This document shows positions 8,170-15,242 of a stretch of DNA of 15,242 bases, piece after piece. Numbering within the stretch: the stretch's first letter is position 1; each line of letters opens with the position of its first letter. Made by a program: the position numbers and the translations under genes. The notes below the pieces were generated by a model, which saw only the letters and a list, made by a program, of their open reading frames with translations, had not been told where the DNA came from and did not search any database. The DNA lies in the NCBI GenBank assembly GCA_031276435.1, contig JAISNB010000179.1:1-15242 (forward strand), written 5' to 3'. This DNA is from Burkholderiaceae bacterium (GTDB lineage Bacteria; Pseudomonadota; Gammaproteobacteria; Burkholderiales; Burkholderiaceae_C).

Positions 8170-8228
8170 GCTGCGGCTGCTGCTGCGACGACGCCATGTT
8201 TGCGTCAGTGGCAGCAAGCAGCGGCAGC
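8170..8228 (+). other. Long imperfect stem-loop between atpE and atpF
   Basis: In the 139 bases between atpE and atpF the transcript can fold into one long hairpin. The outer arms 8170-8186 and 8211-8228 pair with one G-G mismatch (8175/8223) and one bulged A (8217). The inner stem is GACGC 8190-8194 with GCGTC 8202-8206, closing a 7-base loop (8195-8201). C8189-G8208 and A8188-T8209 can bridge the two. That gives about 22 base pairs in total. No U-run follows, so it is not a classical terminator. Position after the highly expressed c gene suggests mRNA stabilisation, processing or partial attenuation, which is inference. Confidence 0.6.
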
Positions 8229-8275
8229 GTATTGTGGAGATTCCGGCCTAATCGCCGCTGCATGAAGGATCAACC

Positions 8276-8746
8276 GTGAGCATCACCGGTACTCTCATCA
8301 TTCAGATCATCGTGTTTTTGATCTTGGTGGCATTCACGATGAAATTTGTCTGGCCGCCCATTGCCAGGGCCTTGGACGAGCGCGCGCAAAAAGTGGCCGA
8401 TGGCTTGGCCGCGGCTGACAAGGCCAAAACCGAACTGGCCGCCGCCAACAAGCGCGTGGAAGCCGAGTTGGCCGCCTCGCGCGACGAAAACGCGCAGCGC
8501 TTGGCCGAGGCCGAGCGGCGCGCGCAAGCCATCATCGAAGAAGCCAAGGCGCGTGCCCAGACCGAAGGCAGCAAGATTGTTGCCGCGGCCAGGGCGGATG
8601 CCGATCAGCAAGCCGTGCAAGCGCGCGAGGCGCTGCGCGACGAGGTTGCCAAGCTCGCCGTCAAGGGTGCCGAGCAAATCCTGCGTCGCGAGGTCAATCC
8701 CGCTGTGCACGCCGATTTGCTTGATCGCCTGAAAACCGAGCTTTGA
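8276..8746 (+). CDS. atpF: F1Fo ATP synthase subunit b
   Basis: Subunit b is the peripheral stalk that holds F1 still against rotor torque. The 156-residue product has one N-terminal membrane helix (SITGTLIIQIIVFLILVAFTM, about 2-22), the conserved FVWPPIARALDERAQKVADGL junction, and then a long Ala/Glu/Arg/Lys-rich helix that dimerises as a coiled coil. The C-terminal EQILRREVNPAVHADLLDRLKTEL contacts delta. Translation begins with GTG at 8276, preceded by AAGGA at 8265-8269; an ATG further in would delete the membrane anchor. A GTG start fits modest output relative to subunit c. Length is the same as E. coli (156). atpH begins 21 bases downstream. Confidence 0.96.
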   Translation: MSITGTLIIQIIVFLILVAFTMKFVWPPIARALDERAQKVADGLAAADKAKTELAAANKRVEAELAASRDENAQRLAEAERRAQAIIEEAKARAQTEGSKIVAAARADADQQAVQAREALRDEVAKLAVKGAEQILRREVNPAVHADLLDRLKTEL

Positions 8747-8767
8747 GGCCATAAAGGACACACGAAC

Positions 8768-9298
8768 ATGGCCGAACTCGCCACCATTGCAAGACCCTAC
8801 GCCGAGGCCTTGTTCGAGGCCAGTCAGGATGCGTTGCAGCCGACCCAGCGTTGGCTGGACGCGCTGGCCGCGGCGGCCCAGTCGCCCGATTTGCTGCAAT
8901 TCGCGGCCGATCCCAAGGTGAACGCCCGGCAGGTCTTCGAGGTTGTAACGGCTGTGCTGCAAGAGCCGTTGCCCGGGCAGGGCGTCAACTTTTTGCAAAC
9001 CGTCATCGACAATGGCCGCCTGGCCGCCTTGCCCGAAGCGGCCAGGCAGTTTCGCGCCCTGGTCAATGGCAAAAGCGGAAGCGCGGACGCCGCCATCTAC
9101 AGCGCCTTTCCAATCAGCGACGCAGACCTGAAAAGCCTGCACGCCGTGCTGGAAAAACGCTTTGGCCGCAAACTGGAAATAGCCGTACACATCGACCCCG
9201 GCCTGATCGGGGGCGTGCGCGTGGTTGTTGGCGACGAGGTGCTGGACGCTTCAGTCAAAGCGCGTTTGCAACAAATGAAACTGGCCCTCACTGCCTGA
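8768..9298 (+). CDS. atpH: F1Fo ATP synthase subunit delta
   Basis: Delta joins the top of the alpha3-beta3 head to the b stalk. The 176-residue product has the family N-terminus TIARPYAEALFEAS (6-19), a helical N-terminal domain with FLQTVIDNGRLAALPEAARQF (75-95), and the C-terminal signature HIDPGLIGGVRVVVGDEVLDASVKARLQQMKLAL. Length fits E. coli (177). AAAGGA at 8753-8758 precedes the ATG by nine bases. The gene sits 21 bases after atpF and 61 before atpA in the standard order, with nothing unusual in the protein. Confidence 0.96.
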   Translation: MAELATIARPYAEALFEASQDALQPTQRWLDALAAAAQSPDLLQFAADPKVNARQVFEVVTAVLQEPLPGQGVNFLQTVIDNGRLAALPEAARQFRALVNGKSGSADAAIYSAFPISDADLKSLHAVLEKRFGRKLEIAVHIDPGLIGGVRVVVGDEVLDASVKARLQQMKLALTA

Positions 9299-9359
9299 CG
9301 TGACATGGTTGCGCGCGGCGAGTGCTCCCGAAATTTTTTAAGCCTTGAAGGACCGAGTC

Positions 9360-10976
<1,617 letters not shown>

Positions 10977-11001
10977 TCCATATCCATAGAGGACCAAGCC
11001 A

Positions 11002-11877
11002 ATGGCAGTCGGCAAGGAAATACGCGGCAAGATCAAATCGGTGGAAAACACCAGGAAGATCACCAAAGCCATGGAAATGGTGGCCGCCAGCAAAATGCGC
11101 AAGGCGCAAGAGCGCATGCGCGCGGCGCGCCCCTACGCGGAAAAGGTACGCACCATTGCCTCCAACCTGGGCAGCGCCAATCCGGAATACGTGCACCCCT
11201 TCATGAAGGTCAACCGCGTCAAGCGCGCGGGAATGATCGTCGTGACCACCGACAAGGGGCTGTGCGGCGGCATGAACACCAACGTCTTGCGCGCGGTAAC
11301 GGCCAGCCTGCGCCAGTTGCAGGACGAAGGCGTGACCACCGAGGTCGTGGCCGTGGGCAACAAGGGCCTGGGTTTTCTCAACCGCATTGGCGCGCGCGTG
11401 ATCTCGCAAGTCACGCAACTTGGCGACACGCCCCGGCTCGACAAGCTGATCGGGCCGGTGAAAACACTGCTGGACGAATACGCCAAGGGCGAGCTTGACG
11501 TGGTTTACCTGGCTTACACGCGCTTTGTCAACACCATGCGGCAGGAGTCGGTCATAGACACGCTGCTGCCCCTGTCGCCCGAGGAAATGCGGCGCGAGAC
11601 CGCCGCCAGCGGCCAGCACGCGTGGGATTACATCTACGAGCCGGACGCGCAATCGGTGATCGACGATTTGCTCGTGCGCTATGTAGAGGCGCTGGTCTAC
11701 CAGGCAGTGGCCGAGAACATGGCCTCCGAGCAATCGGCGCGCATGGTGGCCATGAAAGCGGCAACCGACAACGCTGGCAACGTGATCAACGAACTCAAGC
11801 TGATCTACAACAAGACGCGCCAGGCGGCCATCACCACCGAACTGACTGAAATCGTGGCTGGCGCCGCGGCAGTTTGA
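11002..11877 (+). CDS. atpG: F1Fo ATP synthase subunit gamma
   Basis: Gamma is the central rotor shaft that couples c-ring rotation to the catalytic sites. The 291-residue product has the N-terminal helix with KIKSVENTRKITKAMEMVAA and SKMRKAQERM, the core TTDKGLCGGMN (82-92), and the C-terminal helix NAGNVINELKLIYNKTRQAA followed by ITTELTEIVAGAAAV. These two helices make the coiled coil inside the alpha3-beta3 ring. Length fits E. coli (287). GAGGA at 10989-10993, eight bases before the ATG, supports the start. It follows atpA by 25 bases and precedes atpD by 44. Confidence 0.97.
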   Translation: MAVGKEIRGKIKSVENTRKITKAMEMVAASKMRKAQERMRAARPYAEKVRTIASNLGSANPEYVHPFMKVNRVKRAGMIVVTTDKGLCGGMNTNVLRAVTASLRQLQDEGVTTEVVAVGNKGLGFLNRIGARVISQVTQLGDTPRLDKLIGPVKTLLDEYAKGELDVVYLAYTRFVNTMRQESVIDTLLPLSPEEMRRETAASGQHAWDYIYEPDAQSVIDDLLVRYVEALVYQAVAENMASEQSARMVAMKAATDNAGNVINELKLIYNKTRQAAITTELTEIVAGAAAV

Positions 11878-11921
11878 TACCACCACCCGTTCACACCCGA
11901 ATCAAATCATTGGAGCAAGAC

Positions 11922-13328
11922 ATGGCTCAAGTTCAAGGAAAAATCGTTCAATGCATCGGCGCCGTGGTCGACGTCGAATTCCCGCGCGACCGCATGCCCA
12001 AGGTGTACGACGCGCTCAAAATGGATGGCTCGGCGTTGACGCTGGAAGTGCAGCAGCAGCTTGGCGACGGCGTGGTGCGCACCATTGCGCTCGGTTCGTC
12101 CGACGGCTTGCGCCGTGGCATGGTGGTCTCCAACACCAGCAAGCCCATCACCGTTCCCGTGGGGCCAGCCACGCTGGGGCGCATCATGGACGTGCTGGGC
12201 AATCCGATCGACGAGCGCGGCGCCATCGAGTTCAAGCAAACCGCTTCCATCCACCGCAAGGCGCCCGCCTACGACGAGCTGAGTCCTTCCACTGAACTGC
12301 TGGAAACCGGCATCAAGGTGATCGACCTGATCTGCCCGTTCGCCAAGGGCGGCAAAGTGGGCCTCTTCGGCGGCGCGGGCGTGGGCAAAACCGTCAACAT
12401 GATGGAACTCATCAACAACATCGCCAAGGCGCACTCGGGCCTGTCGGTGTTCGCGGGCGTGGGCGAGCGCACCCGCGAAGGCAACGACTTCTACCACGAG
12501 ATGATGGAGTCCGGCGTTGTCGACAGCGCGAACCTGGGCCAGTCCAAGGTGGCCATGGTCTACGGCCAAATGAACGAACCGCCGGGCAACCGCCTGCGCG
12601 TGGCGCTCACCGGCCTGACCATTGCCGAATCCTTCCGCGACGAAGGCCGTGACGTGCTGTTCTTCGTCGACAACATCTACCGCTACACGCTGGCCGGAAC
12701 CGAGGTATCCGCCCTGCTGGGGCGCATGCCTTCGGCGGTGGGTTACCAGCCGACGCTGGCCGAGGAAATGGGCAAACTGCAAGAGCGCATCACATCCACC
12801 AAGGTTGGCTCCATCACATCCATCCAGGCCGTCTACGTGCCAGCCGACGACTTGACCGACCCGTCCCCGGCCACCACCTATGCCCACCTGGACTCCACCG
12901 TGGTGCTCTCGCGCGACATTGCCGCGCTGGGCATTTACCCCGCCGTGGACCCGCTGGACTCCACCAGCCGCCAGCTTGACCCGCGCGTGGTGGGCGAAGA
13001 CCATTACAGCGTGGCACGCGCCGTGCAGGGCACGCTCCAGCGTTACAAGGAATTGCGCGACATCATCGCCATCCTGGGCATGGACGAACTAAGCCCCGAG
13101 GACAAACTGTCCGTGGCCCGTGCGCGCAAAATCCAGCGTTTCCTCTCGCAACCGTTCCACGTGGCCGAAGTGTTCACCGGCTCTCCCGGCAAATACGTAT
13201 CGCTCAAGGACACCATCAACGGCTTCAAGATGATCGTCAATGGCGAATGCGACCACATGCCCGAGCAAGCGTTCTACATGGTCGGCACCATGGACGAGGC
13301 CATGGAAAAAGCCAAGAAGATTGTCTGA
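11922..13328 (+). CDS. atpD: F1Fo ATP synthase subunit beta (catalytic)
   Basis: Beta carries the catalytic nucleotide sites. The 468-residue product has Walker A GGAGVGKT (150-157), the GERTREGND segment with the catalytic glutamate E182, DVLFFVDNIYRYT as the Walker B region, and DELSPED in place of the DELSEED lever motif, which still presents the acidic face to gamma. It ends in the family-typical MVGTMDEAMEKAKKIV. The length is close to E. coli (460). I chose ATG 11922 (MAQVQGKIVQCIGAVVDVEF), with GGAG at 11912-11915; an upstream in-frame TTG at 11874 overlaps the end of atpG and is not family-like. atpC follows after 30 bases. Confidence 0.98.
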   Translation: MAQVQGKIVQCIGAVVDVEFPRDRMPKVYDALKMDGSALTLEVQQQLGDGVVRTIALGSSDGLRRGMVVSNTSKPITVPVGPATLGRIMDVLGNPIDERGAIEFKQTASIHRKAPAYDELSPSTELLETGIKVIDLICPFAKGGKVGLFGGAGVGKTVNMMELINNIAKAHSGLSVFAGVGERTREGNDFYHEMMESGVVDSANLGQSKVAMVYGQMNEPPGNRLRVALTGLTIAESFRDEGRDVLFFVDNIYRYTLAGTEVSALLGRMPSAVGYQPTLAEEMGKLQERITSTKVGSITSIQAVYVPADDLTDPSPATTYAHLDSTVVLSRDIAALGIYPAVDPLDSTSRQLDPRVVGEDHYSVARAVQGTLQRYKELRDIIAILGMDELSPEDKLSVARARKIQRFLSQPFHVAEVFTGSPGKYVSLKDTINGFKMIVNGECDHMPEQAFYMVGTMDEAMEKAKKIV

Positions 13329-13358
13329 GGCCGTCCACCCAATCAGAAAGCCCTGAAT

Positions 13359-13778
13359 ATGACAAGCACCATTCATGTCGATGTGGTCAGCGCCGAGGAG
13401 TCCATCTACTCGGGCGAGGCCACCTTCGTGGTTCTTCCGGGCGAAGTGGGTGAACTTGGCATCTACCCCAAGCACATTCCATTGATCACGCGCGTCAAAC
13501 CCGGCGCGGTGCGCATCCAGACCACGGGCGGCAAGGAAGAACTGATCTTCGTGGCCGGTGGCATTCTGGAAGTCCAGCCCAACAAGGTCACGGTCCTCTC
13601 CGACACGGCCATTCGCGGTCAGGATCTGGACGGCGAAAAAGCGCAAGCGGCCAAGCTGCAAGCCGAGCAAGTGCTCAAGAACGCCAAATCCAAAATCGAC
13701 CTGGCCCGCGCAACGTCCGAGCTGGTCATCCTGACAGCCCAGATGGACGTGCTGCGCAAATACCGGAAAAAGCAATAA
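13359..13778 (+). CDS. atpC: F1Fo ATP synthase subunit epsilon
   Basis: Epsilon sits at the foot of the rotor and inhibits ATP hydrolysis through its movable C-terminal helices. The 139-residue product has the N-terminal beta-sandwich with VDVVSAEESIYSGEATFVVL, PGEVGELGIYPKHIPLIT and GGILEVQPNKVTVLSDTAIR. The two-helix C-terminal domain follows (EKAQAAKLQAEQVLKNAK onward), ending in basic residues (LRKYRKKQ). Length matches E. coli (139). The start at 13359 has only a weak AGAAAG-like ribosome site. It is the last gene of the atp operon. Confidence 0.97.
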   Translation: MTSTIHVDVVSAEESIYSGEATFVVLPGEVGELGIYPKHIPLITRVKPGAVRIQTTGGKEELIFVAGGILEVQPNKVTVLSDTAIRGQDLDGEKAQAAKLQAEQVLKNAKSKIDLARATSELVILTAQMDVLRKYRKKQ

Positions 13779-14011
13779 GAGAGCACCTGCTCCATGCTTT
13801 GGGCGATGGGCGCTTTAATGCAGCCTGCCTGTCGCCCGCAACGGGTTGCTGCCATCCGCTGGCGGCGGCCCGTCCTGCCAACAGGCACGCGCCTGCGCAA
13901 CTCGGGAAAAACATGGAACTGCTTTACCGGGAGATTGCGGCGCTGCAAGCAAGGCGCGTTGTTTTGGCAAAAAGCCTTCTTCTTTTGAACACCTTTTGCC
14001 TTGCAAGCGCC

Positions 14012-14030
14012 CCGCCAGCGCGGCTGGCGG
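14012..14030. other. Perfect 8-bp hairpin, candidate transcription terminator without U-run
   Basis: CCGCCAGC (14012-14019) pairs perfectly with GCTGGCGG (14023-14030) across the three-base loop GCG. Such a GC-rich stem is strong enough to pause RNA polymerase, and its place between the atp operon and the next gene suits a terminator. However, CAAACTGC follows rather than a T-run, and the minus strand has none either. The first 11 bases recur at 14071-14081, where the second arm is degenerate. Confidence 0.4.
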
Positions 14031-14055
14031 CAAACTGCAACTTCCGGCGCGGGAG

Positions 14056-14061
14056 GATAAT
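14056..14061 (+). promoter_or_regulatory. Weak candidate -10 element for the cyclic-nucleotide-binding gene
   Basis: GATAAT matches five of six consensus bases and lies 44 bases before the ATG at 14106, just downstream of the hairpin at 14012-14030. A -35 is not obvious; CTGCAA at 14035-14040 is poor and too close. The call rests on one hexamer and on position. Confidence 0.3.
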
Positions 14062-14105
14062 CAAAAACCTCCGCCAGCGCGCACGGCTGACGCCATACGA
14101 ATCCA

Positions 14106-14732
14106 ATGGAATTTTTCCAAAACAAAAAACCCAGGGGCAACTCGCTGCTTCAGACACAGGCGGCTGAACTGCTGGTGGCCGGTGGCGCGCTGATGTCGCT
14201 GAGCATCTCGGACGCGCTGGTGGTCGTCTCCTACATGCACCCCAGGCGCGTTCAGGCGGGCGAAGTGCTGATCCGCGAAGGCGAATCCAAAGGAAACGAT
14301 TTCATGGCCCTGCTCATCGAGGGCGAGGTCACAGTAGAAAGCTGCGCCACCACCGCGCAGCGCGACAGCATGGTGGTCACGGTACTGGGGCCGGGCAGCC
14401 TGGTTGGCGAACTGGGCATCATCGACGACGAACCGCGCTCGGCAAGCTGCATTGCGTCCACCGATTTGTTGCTGGCAATCCTGCCCCGCGCCGCCGTGGA
14501 GCAACTCATCGAGGACGAACCGGCCGTGGCCGCGCGCCTGATGCTGGCCGTCGCCAAAAGCGTGGCGGATCACCTGCGCGAAACCAATCGCAAACTCGTC
14601 CGGTTTTCACAAATGACCAAGGCCTTGCAGGAAGAATTGGGCGCCGTCCATTCAGTCAACCGCCGCCTGCTCGAACGCGCGAGCGTGGCAGCCAGCGCTG
14701 CCGCTGCCGACAAGCCACCGGCCAGCAATTAG
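14106..14732 (+). CDS. Stand-alone cyclic nucleotide-binding domain protein
   Basis: The 208-residue product contains one Crp-type cyclic-nucleotide-binding domain. Residues ~45-60 (MHPRRVQAGEVLIREGE) and 66-78 (FMALLIEGEVTVE) form the first beta-roll strands. GSLVGELGIIDDEPRSASC (97-115) is the phosphate-binding cassette, with E102, R111 and S112 in the positions that bind the nucleotide phosphate and ribose, so ligand binding looks possible. After the domain comes a helical region (about 128-190) and a low-complexity Ala/Ser tail. There is no helix-turn-helix, channel, kinase or transferase domain, so it is not a CRP/FNR transcription factor. The ligand (cAMP, c-di-GMP or none) and partner are unknown. 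No clear Shine-Dalgarno precedes 14106; a later in-frame ATG at 14193 would still keep the domain. Confidence 0.8.
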   Translation: MEFFQNKKPRGNSLLQTQAAELLVAGGALMSLSISDALVVVSYMHPRRVQAGEVLIREGESKGNDFMALLIEGEVTVESCATTAQRDSMVVTVLGPGSLVGELGIIDDEPRSASCIASTDLLLAILPRAAVEQLIEDEPAVAARLMLAVAKSVADHLRETNRKLVRFSQMTKALQEELGAVHSVNRRLLERASVAASAAAADKPPASN

Positions 14733-14892
14733 CCGCAAGACGGCCAGAGCGACACACGCCGCGCAAATCACCGCGCGGGGCCGCGCACTTCATCGCCCTT
14801 GGCGCAAATGGAGCGGGACTTGCCCTGGTTGCTGTCGCCGCGCATTGGCACAATGCGAACTGGTGCCCCCCTGACCCACAACTTTTTTCCCT
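14733..14892. other. Intergenic region between the cyclic-nucleotide-binding gene and the NTF2-like gene
   Basis: In these 160 bases I see a GC-rich palindromic hairpin, GCGCG 14773-14777 with CGCGC 14782-14786, which lacks a following T-run. A CACAAT at 14849-14854 could be a weak -10 for the downstream gene, with no matching -35. There is no convincing gene and no recognised regulatory RNA. Confidence 0.3.
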
Positions 14893-15242
14893 ATGCCCAA
14901 GACCCGGTTTCGCGCAGCCTTGGCCAGCGCTGCCAACGCCGACGAAGTGGCGGCGGCTTTCTACGAAGCATTGCGCCAGTCCGATCTGGCGCAACTGATG
15001 GCCTGTTGGGCCGACGACGCAGAAATTCTTTGCGTCCAGCCCGGCGGATCGCGCCTGGTGGGGCCAAGCGCGATCCGCGCGGCCTTCGAGTCCATGTTCG
15101 AGGCCGAAGGCAGCCTGTCGGTCTCGCCAGAATACGTGCGCAAGTGCGAAACGGCGGAACTGAGCATCCACAGCATTCTGGAAAAACTGGCGGTGCTGAC
15201 AGACGACGGGCCGCAGCAAGTCTGGGTGGTCGCCACACTGAT
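14893..15242 (+). CDS. NTF2/SnoaL-like family protein, N-terminal part (runs off the right edge)
   Basis: An open frame starts at ATG 14893 and continues without a stop to the window end, giving 116 complete codons. The pattern AADEVAAAFYEALRQSDLAQLM-like start (N15-M36), then CWADDAEILCVQPGGSRLVG with PSAIRAAFESMF, is typical of SnoaL/NTF2-fold proteins (DUF4440-like). In these, an early helix pair is followed by a sheet that lines a pocket (WADD, V-P-G-G, GP-AIR-F). Members include small isomerases, hydrolases and binding proteins of unknown role; nothing here fixes the substrate. The visible sheet segment EYVRKCETAELSIHSILEKL and VWVVATL fits the same fold. Because the C-terminus is missing I cannot judge fusion to another domain. 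No strong ribosome site precedes the ATG. Confidence 0.75.
   Translation, partial: MPKTRFRAALASAANADEVAAAFYEALRQSDLAQLMACWADDAEILCVQPGGSRLVGPSAIRAAFESMFEAEGSLSVSPEYVRKCETAELSIHSILEKLAVLTDDGPQQVWVVATL

Larger units (their letters stand above)
13779..14105. other. 327-base non-coding region after atpC with several potential stem-loops
   Basis: I find no credible gene here; open frames that cross it have no family-like protein. The plus-strand transcript could form GGGCGA 13801-13806 with TCGCCC 13832-13837. It could also form a continuous 12-bp stem, CGGGTTGCTGCC 13842-13853 with GGCGGCGGCCCG 13861-13872 (three G-U pairs, 7-base loop). A third candidate is GGCGCT 13939-13944 plus GCAAGGC 13949-13955 with GCCTTGC 13998-14004 plus AGCGCC 14006-14011. 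A compact hairpin at 14012-14030 is listed separately. None is followed by a clear U-run. The region should contain the end of the atp transcript and the promoter of the next gene; a small RNA is possible but unsupported. Confidence 0.45.

Noticed and set aside
9299..9359. Terminator or internal promoter before atpA, suggested by a T-run at about 9334-9339
   Set aside because: No stable hairpin precedes the T-run, and no paired -35/-10 set is visible; it is a plain intercistronic gap.
11907..13004. A 365-residue minus-strand open frame opposite atpD
   Set aside because: AtpD on the plus strand is certain; the antisense translation is low-complexity, with many His, Val and Gly residues.
13799..14167. 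Possible small protein (MELLYREIAALQARR...) between atpC and the cyclic-nucleotide-binding gene
   Set aside because: There is no ribosome site or family resemblance. It would overlap the start of the next gene in another frame, and the region is dominated by inverted repeats.

Overview
The window is GC-rich, tightly packed bacterial DNA. It most likely comes from a betaproteobacterium of the Burkholderiales, probably near the Comamonadaceae. I infer this from gene content and protein style (atpIBEFHAGDC order, a class IV aminotransferase-DUF493-lipB-lipA cluster, an NIL-domain MetN), not from any database search. Nearly all genes are core metabolism and are intact except at the window edges.

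Layout: (1) Positions 2-259 hold the C-terminal end of a PIN-domain protein cut by the left edge. (2) After a 249-base, hairpin-rich gap comes metN-metI-metQ (509-3079, plus strand), a complete methionine ABC importer: ATPase, permease and periplasmic binding protein. (3) Convergent to it, on the minus strand from 6199 down to 3183, lies a four-gene cluster: a class IV PLP aminotransferase, a DUF493 (YbeD-like) protein, lipB and lipA. LipB moves an octanoyl group from acyl carrier protein to target proteins and LipA inserts the two sulfurs to make lipoyl groups. (4) Divergent from this cluster, behind a perfect TATAAT, is the complete F1Fo ATP synthase operon (6361-13778): atpI, B (a), E (c), F (b), H (delta), A (alpha), G (gamma), D (beta), C (epsilon). 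(5) A 327-base non-coding stretch with several strong potential stem-loops separates atpC from a small stand-alone cyclic-nucleotide-binding-domain protein (14106-14732). (6) The right edge cuts an NTF2/SnoaL-like protein starting at 14893.

How the genes relate: MetNIQ supplies methionine, and therefore S-adenosylmethionine, which LipA consumes; this is a metabolic connection only and the sequence shows no shared control. Lipoylated dehydrogenases feed the respiratory chain whose proton gradient drives the ATP synthase, so the divergent lip and atp operons both belong to central energy metabolism.

I find no convincing new biological system. The observations most worth checking are a roughly 22-bp imperfect stem-loop between atpE and atpF, a charged insertion of about 19 residues near the C-terminus of AtpA, the structured non-coding regions before metN and after atpC, a MetQ with no cysteine at all, and an effector-less cyclic-nucleotide-binding protein next to the ATP synthase operon. 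I saw no tRNA, rRNA, CRISPR array, insertion sequence or phage gene.
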